Origin: Myxococcus stipitatus
Lineage (GTDB): Bacteria > Myxococcota > Myxococcia > Myxococcales > Myxococcaceae
Assembly (NCBI RefSeq): GCF_037414475.1
Contig: NZ_CP147913.1
Location: 4,896,001-4,960,000, forward strand
Length of the DNA stretch: 64,000 nt
Direction: 5' to 3'
Part shown: piece by piece, positions 48,028-55,638 of the stretch
Layout of the letters: every line of letters begins with the position of its first letter
Position numbering within the stretch: position 1 is the stretch's first letter
The notes under the pieces: generated by a model
Seen by the model: the letters and a program-made list of their open reading frames with translations, nothing else
What the model was told of the DNA's origin: nothing
The model's database searches: none
Translations under genes and position numbers: made by a program

Positions 48028-48687
48028 ATGGCTGACGTGTCTGTTCTTCCCTGGGACAGGTGGCGGGAGTCGGGCTTGTGGAGGGCATTCCTGCTGACGT
48101 GCCGAGAGGTGATGCTTCGTCCGTCCGCCACGTTCGGCCGGATGCGGCCCGAGGGGAGCGTGAGGGGTTCACTCCTCTTCGCGCTGCTCAGCTCCTTCGC
48201 GGGTTATGCCCCCATCGGGCTCGCCAACGTGCTCCTTGCGACCGTGCACACCTTGGACTCCCCTCCGACTGCGCTGGACGAGCCCCTCCTGCTGGGCATG
48301 TATGGCTTCTCCTTCGCGGTCTATGGCGTGCTGGTTCCCGCGATGGGCCTGGTCACGACACTGTTTGTCTCGATGGGGGACCACCTGGTGTTGAAGGGGC
48401 TGGGGGTGCCCAGCTCATTCCGCGCGACGCTGCGCGGCCATGCGCTCTCGCAGGGGGTCCATCTCGTGGGGTTGGTGCCGTGCCTCGGGGTGCCCGTGTT
48501 CGTGCTCTGGTGCATGGGCGTGCGCGTCGTGGCGTATCGGGCGCTGTATCGGCTGGGCTGGGGCACGGCCGCGATGGGCGCGCTGCTGTTCCCCTTCCTC
48601 GCGGGCGGCTTGGGGGTGTGGGGTTGGCGCGCGTGGGTGGAAAGCTGGAGCGGCCTGGGTGATTGGAGTTGGCTGCTGGATGGATGA
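48028..48687 (+). CDS. YIP1-family membrane protein
   Basis: 219 residues from the ATG at 48028. About five hydrophobic helices, with the YIP1-like start WRAFLLTCREVMLRPSATFGRMRPEGSVRGSLLFALLSSFAGY. Function unknown. Its stop overlaps the next gene's ATG (48684). The next gene repeats the pattern closely, so the two arose by tandem duplication. Confidence 0.78.
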   Translation: MADVSVLPWDRWRESGLWRAFLLTCREVMLRPSATFGRMRPEGSVRGSLLFALLSSFAGYAPIGLANVLLATVHTLDSPPTALDEPLLLGMYGFSFAVYGVLVPAMGLVTTLFVSMGDHLVLKGLGVPSSFRATLRGHALSQGVHLVGLVPCLGVPVFVLWCMGVRVVAYRALYRLGWGTAAMGALLFPFLAGGLGVWGWRAWVESWSGLGDWSWLLDG

Positions 48688-49598
48688 GGATGCGGGACGT
48701 GTCCCCCATCTCGTGCCCATCGTGTCAGGCGCCCGTGGCGCTCGGCGAACTGCGCTGTCGCGCCTGTGAATCCTCGCTGTTGATGGCGCCACCTCCGGAT
48801 TCAGGAGCGGCCGTCTGCGCTGTTCATCCCGCGTGGGTGAGCGTCCAGTCTTGCGCGCGCTGCGGCGCCTTCGCCTGCGCGGCGTGTCTGCGCTCCGGAC
48901 CCAAGGGCGCCCTGTACTGCGTCCGTTGCCAGGAGCGCTCGCAGCACGAGCCGCTGCCCTGGGACCAGCGCGAGGAACTGGGCTTGATGAAGGCGTTCTG
49001 GAGGACCTGCGTGGAGGTGATGCTTCGCCCCGGCGCCGCGTTCACCCGGATGCAACCCGAGGGGCGCGTTCGCGACTCCCTGCTGTTCGTGCTGCTCAGC
49101 ACCTTCACGGGGTACTTCACGACGGTCGTCCTCTACTTCGCCATCCTGATGGCGTTCCCCAACTTCGAGAAGGTCTTCTCGCACGGTCAGCAGCGGATGG
49201 ACACTGGCTCCTTCCGGCTCGCCATCGGCGCCCTGTTCATCTTCTGGTGGGTGATGGCGCCCTTGGGGAACATGGCCGGGACGCTCCTGGCCGCGGGCAT
49301 GGACAACCTGGTGCTGCGGATGACGGGAGCGCCCAGCTCATTCAACACGACGCTGCGCGGTCATGCCTTTTCGCAGGGAGTCTTCCTGCTGGGCCTCATT
49401 CCGTTCTGCAGCCTGTATGTGACGCCCCTGTGGAGCATCGGGGTGCGCATCATGGCGTACCAGAAGCTGTATCGCCTGGGATGGGGCCGGGCCACGGTGG
49501 GGGCGCTGGTGGGGCCGCTCCTCCTCTGTGGCCTGTTCCTGGGCGGCTACACCGCCTTGTGGATGTTCATCGCATCCACCGGGAAGGGCCTCTCGTAG
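48684..49598 (+). CDS. YIP1-family membrane protein with N-terminal zinc-ribbon/B-box modules
   Basis: 304 residues; ATG 48684 overlaps the previous stop (ATGA). Residues about 9-80 contain CPSC...CRAC and CAVH...CARCGAFACAACL...CVRC: a zinc ribbon plus B-box-like finger. Then come about five membrane helices of the YIP1 type, with FWRTCVEVMLRPGAAFTRMQPEGRVRDSLLFVLLSTFTGY matching the upstream paralog. The zinc module is absent from the first copy. Likely an inner-membrane protein with a cytoplasmic zinc domain; role unknown. Confidence 0.82.
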   Translation: MRMRDVSPISCPSCQAPVALGELRCRACESSLLMAPPPDSGAAVCAVHPAWVSVQSCARCGAFACAACLRSGPKGALYCVRCQERSQHEPLPWDQREELGLMKAFWRTCVEVMLRPGAAFTRMQPEGRVRDSLLFVLLSTFTGYFTTVVLYFAILMAFPNFEKVFSHGQQRMDTGSFRLAIGALFIFWWVMAPLGNMAGTLLAAGMDNLVLRMTGAPSSFNTTLRGHAFSQGVFLLGLIPFCSLYVTPLWSIGVRIMAYQKLYRLGWGRATVGALVGPLLLCGLFLGGYTALWMFIASTGKGLS

Positions 49599-50693
49599 CT
49601 ACTGCGCCGCCGACGTCCCCGACGGAATCGCCGCGGTGACGGTGCGCTGCTTGGGCCAGAAGCGCGCGTCGTGCACTCCCTCCAGGTGCGCGATGCGCTT
49701 CTTGGTCCGCGTGTCGTAGATGTGCGCGCCGTGGTCCGAGGCCACCAGCAACAGCGCGCCCCTCACCCGCAGCTCCACCACCGACGTGGGCGACAGCGAC
49801 AGGGACTCCGGCTCGGCGAGGCGATCACTCAGCTCCCACCGCAACGGCGGCATCAGCACCGGCAGCTCCCGCGCCGCGCGCCACGCGTACAGCGGCCCGC
49901 CATGCGTCTCCAGCGACACCCACGTGCCAATCTCCGCGTGGCCCTTGTCCTTCACCACCGCGTCCAGCCGCACCGCGTCCTCGCTGCCCTCGGCGAGCTC
50001 CGTGGACGCCGGCGCATCCGGGTCCTGGCCCGACGTCGAGGACACCAACTGGCTCGCGGTGGCCAACACCCCCGTGCCCGGCGCGTCCTCCGTCTCGTAC
50101 ACCGTGGCCACCGACTCGATGCGCCGCCACTGCTCCGCCTCGCGGCGGTACGCGTGCGCCAGGCCCGCGCTGCCCTCCGTCTCCGGCACCGGGAGCCTGC
50201 GGCCGTCCACGACGAAGAACTCCTCGCCTCGCTCCGCCTTGCGCGTCAGCCCCTCCAGCTGGGACACGAGCGCCACGGTATGGCCCTGCGCGTCAAAGCC
50301 CAGCGAGTCGGTGTGTCCCTCGGTGGGGAGTGAGAGGGGGAGGGGGCCCTGGTCGGACTCGAAGTCCACCTTCCAGGCGCGCGGCGGCGCGGAGCCATGG
50401 CCCCGGTCCACCAGTACGCCCTGCTTGCCGTCCGCGCTCCAGGCCAGGTCCACCTGCTCGCACGGCGCCTCCACGGTGGCCACGGCCTTGCGTGCGCCCG
50501 TGGTGTCCTGGCGAATCCAGGTGCAGCCCGCCGGGGTCGCGTCTTGGAGGAGGGAGAGGGTGAAGGTGGGGATGGGCTCCGCGGAGGGACGTGGCGCCGG
50601 TGGGGACTCGGGCGCGGGGTCCTGTGACTTCTTGCAGGCGCCGCACAGAAGCACGGAGCCAAGGAAGAACGCGGGGCCTAGGCGGCGGAGCAT
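49599..50693 (-). CDS. Unknown lipoprotein, beta-strand-rich
   Basis: 364 residues. Lipobox FLGSVLLCGACK. The mature part begins with a Pro-rich linker and has several WD/propeller-like strands (DLAWSADGKQGVLVDRG, DSLGFDAQGHTVALVSQ, ALLLVASDHGAHIYDTRTKKRIAHLEGVHDARF), so a partial beta-propeller is likely. No catalytic motif. Convergent with the YIP1 pair; the stops abut. Confidence 0.75.
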   Translation of the reverse strand: MLRRLGPAFFLGSVLLCGACKKSQDPAPESPPAPRPSAEPIPTFTLSLLQDATPAGCTWIRQDTTGARKAVATVEAPCEQVDLAWSADGKQGVLVDRGHGSAPPRAWKVDFESDQGPLPLSLPTEGHTDSLGFDAQGHTVALVSQLEGLTRKAERGEEFFVVDGRRLPVPETEGSAGLAHAYRREAEQWRRIESVATVYETEDAPGTGVLATASQLVSSTSGQDPDAPASTELAEGSEDAVRLDAVVKDKGHAEIGTWVSLETHGGPLYAWRAARELPVLMPPLRWELSDRLAEPESLSLSPTSVVELRVRGALLLVASDHGAHIYDTRTKKRIAHLEGVHDARFWPKQRTVTAAIPSGTSAAQ

Positions 50694-50837
50694 GAGGCTC
50701 TCCGTTGCGGGTTTCCTCCCACCATCGCAGAACGCCGGGCGTGGGAGGAAGTCACCAGAGGAGTAGAGCGTGAAGAAGTTTCGGATAGCCCACGCGCGCC
50801 GGGTGTCAATTGCCCCGGTGTTGTCACGAGGTTCTAC

Positions 50838-51293
50838 TTAAACGAGCCAGCCGCTCTCATCGAGGAAGAGCTCCTCGCTGAAGTAGGGCTTGTCCTCGCG
50901 CGCGACTTCCGCGTCCGCCATGTAGAGGCTCCGTCCGTCCTTGACGACGTGCAGCACGCGAAGGTCCTCGCGAGCGCGCGGTGTCACCATGAGCGGGTTG
51001 CCGTTGAGCACGACGAAGTTGGCGCGCTGGCCGGGCTCGAGCGTGCCTTGTGGTTCCTGTTCGACATTCGCGGGAGAGGTGTCGTCGTCGACGATGGCGG
51101 GAATCATCGTCCCGCCTCGCATCGAGACGACGTCGGTGTCGGGGCCTTGGAACGCGAGGACCTCGTGGCGCGTGCCCACGGCGAGGATGCGGCCGTCCTG
51201 GAGCGCCACGGCCTCCGCGGTGGGCTGGCGTTCGTTCAGGGTGAGGAGGGTGCCACCCTCGAAGATGCGGTCGGCGGGTTGGGTGGGGTCCAT
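50838..51293 (-). pseudogene. Amidohydrolase remnant with the catalytic barrel deleted in frame
   Basis: 151 residues. The start (ADRIFEGGTLLTLNERQPTAEAVALQDGRILAVGTRHEV) is the N-terminal beta domain of YtcJ-type amidohydrolases, and the end (GTLEPGQRANFVVLNGNPLMVTP) is the C-terminal part of the same domain. The ~350-residue metal-binding barrel that should lie between (HxH, His, His, Asp) is absent; the join is near residues 62-75 (TMIPAIVDDDTSPANVEQE). The frame is intact, so either a stable mini-protein or a decaying gene. No strong RBS is seen. Confidence 0.75.
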
Positions 51294-51493
51294 GTTCTTG
51301 CTCGGGAGAGGGGGTTACCCAGGCAAGTTGCTGACGCGAGTGGAGTGCGTCCACGGGGCAGGGACGTGTCGCATCGCCGCCTGAGTGCTCGCGCGCCAGG
51401 GAGGGAGCGTCGTGCGGACGGCCCCTGGGCCTGCTGGCGCGAGTTGCCCACGGGGGCGGGCGTCCCCACGGTGTCTGGGAGGTGGTGAGCGCC

Positions 51494-52213
51494 ATGCCTC
51501 TCGACCTGTCGGAGCCCCATTTCCAGGAAGAGGTCATCGCGGCGGGGACGCTCGTGGCGGACCTGGCGGGCGTGTTCTCCGGCTCGGTGCTGGGGGCGCT
51601 GCTGGCCGAGCGGCGGAAGATGGACCTGATGGGCTTCCTGGTGCTGGGCATGGTGTCCGGCGTGGGAGGCGGCATCCTGCGCGATACGCTGTTGCAGGTG
51701 GGGCCACCGCTGGCGCTGGTGAAGCCGGCGTATCTGGTGGCGGCGCTCACGGGCGCGTTGGCCGCGTTCATCTTCGAGCTGAAGCACGGGCCCACGGTGA
51801 AGCTGCTGTCCACGCTGGACGCGCTGACCCTGGGCTCGTTCGCGGTGGCGGGGACGCAGCGCACGCTGGAGGTGGGCTTGAGCCCCGTGACGGCGGTGCT
51901 CATCGGCATCATCGCGGCGGCGGGAGGTGGCGTCGTCCGCGACGTGCTCATCCGGCGCACGCCCACGGTGATGAGACCGGAGCCCGGGTACTACGCGCTG
52001 GCCGCGCTCGGCGCCAGCCTGGTGTGTCTGGCGTTCTCCCTGACGGGGCACAGACGCCTCGCGCTGGTGGCGGGGATGGTGGTGGGCGCGGCGGTGCGCT
52101 TGATTTCCGTGAGGCGTGAGTGGCGCCTGCCCGTCAAGCGCACGCGCGCGCCGCCCATCGAGGGTGATGACTTCGGCGGGAGCAGCGAGAACGAGCCGCG
52201 CCCGAAACGTTGA
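51494..52213 (+). CDS. TRIC/UPF0126-type small cation channel protein
   Basis: 239 residues from the ATG at 51494, chosen because GGGAGG lies about 11 bases upstream; GTG starts at 51482-51485 are in the same frame. Seven hydrophobic helices and the duplicated pattern GVGGGILRDTL and AAGGGVVRDVLIR are the signature of the TRIC/UPF0126 (YadS-type) family, thought to form potassium-permeable trimeric channels. C-terminal basic/acidic tail. Divergent from the amidohydrolase remnant. Confidence 0.88.
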   Translation: MPLDLSEPHFQEEVIAAGTLVADLAGVFSGSVLGALLAERRKMDLMGFLVLGMVSGVGGGILRDTLLQVGPPLALVKPAYLVAALTGALAAFIFELKHGPTVKLLSTLDALTLGSFAVAGTQRTLEVGLSPVTAVLIGIIAAAGGGVVRDVLIRRTPTVMRPEPGYYALAALGASLVCLAFSLTGHRRLALVAGMVVGAAVRLISVRREWRLPVKRTRAPPIEGDDFGGSSENEPRPKR

Positions 52214-52221
52214 GCTCAAGG

Positions 52222-52413
52222 TCAGGGCTGTTTCTTGCGCAGCACCTCGGCGGGAAGGTTGCGCCGGAAGGGGCGCAAGAGCGCCGCCACCACCGGGGCG
52301 ACGGGGATGGGCAGGGCTACGAGGATGAGGATGAAGACGAGGCGGAACGCGCGACGGAGGTGTCGCGCCAGGGCGCATGCGAAGGCACGCGCCCGCGAGA
52401 GAATGCGAGACAT
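52222..52413 (-). CDS. Small single-pass membrane protein
   Basis: 63 residues; ATG 52413 has a clear AGGAG 5-6 bases upstream, the best reason to call it real. One hydrophobic helix (LVFILILVALPIPVAPVVAALL) with Arg-rich flanks (RARAFACALARHLRRAFR and RPFRR). No family recognised. Convergent with the TRIC gene, 8 bases apart. Confidence 0.6.
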   Translation of the reverse strand: MSRILSRARAFACALARHLRRAFRLVFILILVALPIPVAPVVAALLRPFRRNLPAEVLRKKQP

Positions 52414-52465
52414 GGTTGCTCCTGTGACTGGGTGGACTTCCGGAGGACGGGACTTCCGGAAGCGC

Positions 52466-52768
52466 TCAGTGCAGGAGCGAGCGATGAAGCAGGAAGAGGC
52501 GGCGGGTGGGGCCAGGAGGCCGAAGTGAGACGGGGCCCGTGGACCGGGAGGGCTTGTCGGGAGCCGTGAGGCGCGAGACCTCCCGAGGCGCGAGCCGCGC
52601 GTAGCGCACCAGCTCCGGGGCCTGGGGAACGGACGTGGGGCCGCCCGCCTGGGCGGAGACCGACGCCTGGGGCGGCGGCGTGTGCGCGGCGGCCCCTCCG
52701 CCCACGAGCGTCAGACAGGCGAGGACCAGTCTGAGCCAGCGCAGGAGGCGAGGAGGGTGCCCGGGCAT
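52466..52768 (-). CDS. Small exported protein, uncertain
   Basis: 100 residues with an N-terminal signal-like segment (RLVLACLTLVGGGAAAH) and a Pro/Ala/Ser-rich mature part ending RRLFLLHRSLLH. No RBS is obvious. Same direction as the 63-residue ORF downstream, 52 bases apart. The signal peptide and the lack of any other gene on these bases support it; no family recognised. Confidence 0.45.
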   Translation of the reverse strand: MPGHPPRLLRWLRLVLACLTLVGGGAAAHTPPPQASVSAQAGGPTSVPQAPELVRYARLAPREVSRLTAPDKPSRSTGPVSLRPPGPTRRLFLLHRSLLH

Positions 52769-52817
52769 GCCGGCGTAAGATTACCACGCGCCCCAGTGAG
52801 TCAAGCGGGCCTGGCGT

Positions 52818-52847
52818 CCCGCCCGTGCCGCGTCGAGCACGGGCGGG
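52818..52847 (-). terminator. Perfect 11-bp stem-loop after the kelch-repeat gene
   Basis: CCCGCCCGTGC (52818-52828) pairs perfectly with GCACGGGCGGG (52837-52847) around an 8-base loop, 22 bases beyond the kelch stop (52870, minus strand). No T-run follows. Confidence 0.6.
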
Positions 52848-52869
52848 GGTGAGGCGCGGTGCGCCGGGT

Positions 52870-53982
52870 CTACTCGGTGTAGAGCTCCGCGGAGGAGTAC
52901 AGCTCGGGCTCCTCCTGGCTGGAGCCGCCGACGACCAGCACCTTGCCGCTGGTCAGCAGCGTGGCCGTGTGGCCCTGCGTGGGCGAGTCCTCTCCACCCA
53001 GGTGCAACGTCCAGTTGGCGGGGTCGAAGATTTCAGCGGAGCCGCCAATCTGGTTGCGAGTGCCGCGCGCGACGAGCACCTTACCCGACGGCAGCAGCGT
53101 CATCGAGTGGCTCATGCGCCGCGCTTCGTTCGCGTACGAGACGTACTCCCACTCGTTGTCCAGTGGCCAGAACAGCCACGCGCCGCTGGCGTACTGCCCC
53201 GTCTCCAGGCCGGTGACGAGCACCGCGCCCTGGTTCAACAGCACGGCCGCGTGTCCGGAGAAGGCCGGCGGGTCCGCCACGCGGCTCCAGGTGCCCGTGC
53301 CCGCGCGGTAGACCTCGGCGGCGGTGTCGACGCCGTTGTCGCTGACGACCAGCACGTTGCCATCGGGCAGGCGCGTGGCGCTGGGCTTGCCCGCGACGAC
53401 GGACGTGGAGCCGGTGGGCGTCCACAGCCCCGTCGCCGGGTCATACAGCTCCGCGCTCTTCAGCGCGGAGGGCGAATAGCCGCCGAACACCAGCACCTTG
53501 CCGTTGGCCAGCAGGACGGCCCGGTGGTCCTGGCGCGCCGAGCCCATGCTGCCCGTGGCGCTCCACGTGTTCGTGGCCGGGTCATAGAGCTCCGCGCTGG
53601 AGAGCGCGCTCGCGCCGCCGCCGCCCGCGACGAGCACCTTGCCGTCGGGCAGCAGCGTCGCCGTGTGCCGCCACCGCGCCTGGTTCATCGACGGCGACGG
53701 GCTCCAGGTGTTCAGGGCCGCGCTGTACGTCTCCGCCGTCGCCGTCACCGCGCTCCAGTCCCTGCCGCCTGTGACGAGCACGTCGCCGGACAACAGCCGC
53801 GTCGCCGTGTGGTGCGCGCGAACCCGGCTCATGCGCGAAGCGGAGGACCAGGGCGACAACGTCGACGTGGCGGCCCCGGCGCCAGGCGTGCCGGCGAGCG
53901 CGGACGGTGCTCCCACCGCCGTCATCAAGGCACCGCACAGCCCCAGGCCGAGCCACTTCTTCACGGAAATCACTCGTGTCAT
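52870..53982 (-). CDS. Exported kelch-repeat beta-propeller protein
   Basis: 370 residues from ATG 53982 (GAGGAACGA just upstream). Signal peptide (LGLGLCGALMTAVGAPSALA). Six to seven kelch/galactose-oxidase-like repeats of ~50 residues, each with (H/R)TAT-LL-(P/S)-(D/S)GKVLV-GG and a SAELYDPA-TNTW strand. No catalytic Cys-Tyr centre was looked for beyond repeats. Probable secreted binding protein. Divergent from the LysR gene. Confidence 0.87.
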   Translation of the reverse strand: MTRVISVKKWLGLGLCGALMTAVGAPSALAGTPGAGAATSTLSPWSSASRMSRVRAHHTATRLLSGDVLVTGGRDWSAVTATAETYSAALNTWSPSPSMNQARWRHTATLLPDGKVLVAGGGGASALSSAELYDPATNTWSATGSMGSARQDHRAVLLANGKVLVFGGYSPSALKSAELYDPATGLWTPTGSTSVVAGKPSATRLPDGNVLVVSDNGVDTAAEVYRAGTGTWSRVADPPAFSGHAAVLLNQGAVLVTGLETGQYASGAWLFWPLDNEWEYVSYANEARRMSHSMTLLPSGKVLVARGTRNQIGGSAEIFDPANWTLHLGGEDSPTQGHTATLLTSGKVLVVGGSSQEEPELYSSAELYTE

Positions 53983-54116
53983 TCGTTCCTCGTCATGTGT
54001 GGGTGAGGCCCGCATTGTGGAGGGAGGGTCCGACGTCCGGCCGCGTCTTCCCTGTCAACAGTGCGTGACACCGCGAAATATCAGTCACTCAATTGCATTG
54101 GAAACACGATGTATCA

Positions 54117-55067
54117 ATGGCGTGTTCGCTGGTCCTACATGGGCGTCCATGGCAGCCTGCGCCGGTGCCGGAGCCCTTGTTCGATGACCTGCTGGGCCTC
54201 GCGTGTTTCGCGCGCGTGGTGGAGTTGCGTTCGTTCACCCAGGCCGCCACGGCGCTGGGGGTGTCCAAGTCGGTGGTGAGCGCGCGGGTCTCCCGCCTGG
54301 AGTCCCGGGTGGGGGAGCGGCTGCTCATCCGCACCACCCGCAAGCTCTCCGTCACCAACGCGGGGATGGAGGTGTACGCGCACTGCGAGCGCCTGCTGAA
54401 GGAGGCCAGCGCCGCCACCCGAGGCGCCTCCGACGCGGGGCGGGGCGCGCTGCGCATCAACGCCCCCATCAGCTTCGCGCAGATGTACCTGGCGGGCCCG
54501 CTGGCGCGCTTCCTGGCCGCGCATCCCGGGGCCTCGGTGGAGGTCAGGCTGAGCGACACCCTGGTCGACCTGGTCGAGGAGCGCGTGGACGTCGCGCTGA
54601 GAATCTCGCGGCTGCGCGACTCCAGCTTCGTGGCCCGGAAGCTCGCCTCCACCGCGCTGTGTGTCTGCGCGGCGCCGGCCTATCTGAAGCGGCGGGGCAC
54701 GCCCAAGCACCCCGACGAGCTGTCGCGCCACGCCTGCCTGCGCTACCTGCACCTGCGCGCGGAGGACGAGTGGCGCTTCCATGGCCCCAAGGGGCGCATC
54801 CCCGTGTCCGTGCAGGGCCCCCTGGCGGTGGGCAACGGGACGCTCCTGCGCGAGGCCGTGGCGGAGGGCGTGGGGCTCGCCGTACTGCCGCGCTTCATGG
54901 TGGACGAGGACCTGCGCTCGGGCCGGCTCGTCACCGTGCTGGAGGCCTTCGCCCCCAAGCCCATCGGCGTCTACGCCGTCCACGCGGCGGGCCGGTCGAC
55001 GCCGCCCCTGGTCCGCGCGTTGATGGACGTGCTGACGTCCGAGTTCCGCGCTGTCCGGTGGACCTGA
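54117..55067 (+). CDS. LysR-family transcriptional regulator
   Basis: 316 residues if it starts at ATG 54117; GTG 54165 or TTG 54177 would fit the family better because the HTH starts at LFDDLLGLACFARVVELRSFTQAATALGVSKSVVSARVSRLE. Effector domain about 100-300. It is followed 118 bases later by a DoxX gene on the same strand, with dyads in between, so DoxX is a likely target. Confidence 0.88.
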   Translation: MACSLVLHGRPWQPAPVPEPLFDDLLGLACFARVVELRSFTQAATALGVSKSVVSARVSRLESRVGERLLIRTTRKLSVTNAGMEVYAHCERLLKEASAATRGASDAGRGALRINAPISFAQMYLAGPLARFLAAHPGASVEVRLSDTLVDLVEERVDVALRISRLRDSSFVARKLASTALCVCAAPAYLKRRGTPKHPDELSRHACLRYLHLRAEDEWRFHGPKGRIPVSVQGPLAVGNGTLLREAVAEGVGLAVLPRFMVDEDLRSGRLVTVLEAFAPKPIGVYAVHAAGRSTPPLVRALMDVLTSEFRAVRWT

Positions 55068-55084
55068 GCCCCGTCGGGGATTGT

Positions 55085-55107
55085 TCTCCAGGCAGAACGA
55101 TTCGTTC
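55085..55107 (+). promoter_or_regulatory. Dyad cluster between LysR and DoxX genes
   Basis: A perfect 13-base palindrome GAACGATTCGTTC (55095-55107) overlaps a second dyad, GTTCT...AGAAC (about 55083-55098), giving three half-sites about 80-90 bases before the DoxX ATG (55186). A plausible operator for the adjacent LysR protein. Confidence 0.45.
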
Positions 55108-55185
55108 GGGAGGTTCGCCTACCGTCCGGAGGGCGAAGAGCGCATGTCATGCCGTGTCTTCTCCACGACTTCCGGAGTCCACGTC

Positions 55186-55638
55186 ATGAATCAAACCCCT
55201 TCGCTTCCGTCTTCTTCGCCCGTCCTGGCCGCCACCGTGCTTCGTGTCGCCCTGGGCATCGTGTTCCTGGCCCACGCGGGGGCCAAGTTCTTCATCTTCA
55301 CCCTCGACGGCACCGCCCGCTTCTTCGAGGCCCACGGCTTCCCGGGCTGGACGGCCACGCCCGTGTTCCTGGCGGAGCTGCTGGGCGGGCTCGCGCTCGT
55401 GGCGGGCTTCAAGGTCCGCTGGGTGTCGCTCGCGCTGTTCCCGGTGATGCTGGGCGCGCTCAAGTCGCACCTCGCCCTGGGGTGGATGTTCACCAACGCG
55501 GGAGGCGGCTGGGAGTACGTCGCGTTCCTCCTGGCCGCGCTCGTCACGCAGGCGCTGCTTGGCGGCGGCGCGTTCGCGGTGGACAACGTGCTGGGGGCGC
55601 GTGCTCAGGGCCCCGCGGCCCAGACCTCGGCTTCGTGA
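55186..55638 (+). CDS. DoxX-family membrane protein
   Basis: 150 residues from the ATG at 55186 (GGAG 10 bases upstream). Four hydrophobic helices, with LRVALGIVFLAHAGAKFFIF, FLAELLGGLALVAGF, and ALFPVMLGALKSHLALGWMFTN, the DoxX pattern. DoxX proteins are small inner-membrane proteins, sometimes in redox or organic-substrate metabolism. The 3' end overlaps the nicotinate phosphoribosyltransferase gene by 34 bases on the other strand. Confidence 0.87.
   Translation: MNQTPSLPSSSPVLAATVLRVALGIVFLAHAGAKFFIFTLDGTARFFEAHGFPGWTATPVFLAELLGGLALVAGFKVRWVSLALFPVMLGALKSHLALGWMFTNAGGGWEYVAFLLAALVTQALLGGGAFAVDNVLGARAQGPAAQTSAS

Noticed and set aside
53821-54116. tRNA or small RNA in the kelch-LysR divergent region
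   Set aside because: No cloverleaf or T-loop sequence; only short dyads consistent with regulator binding.
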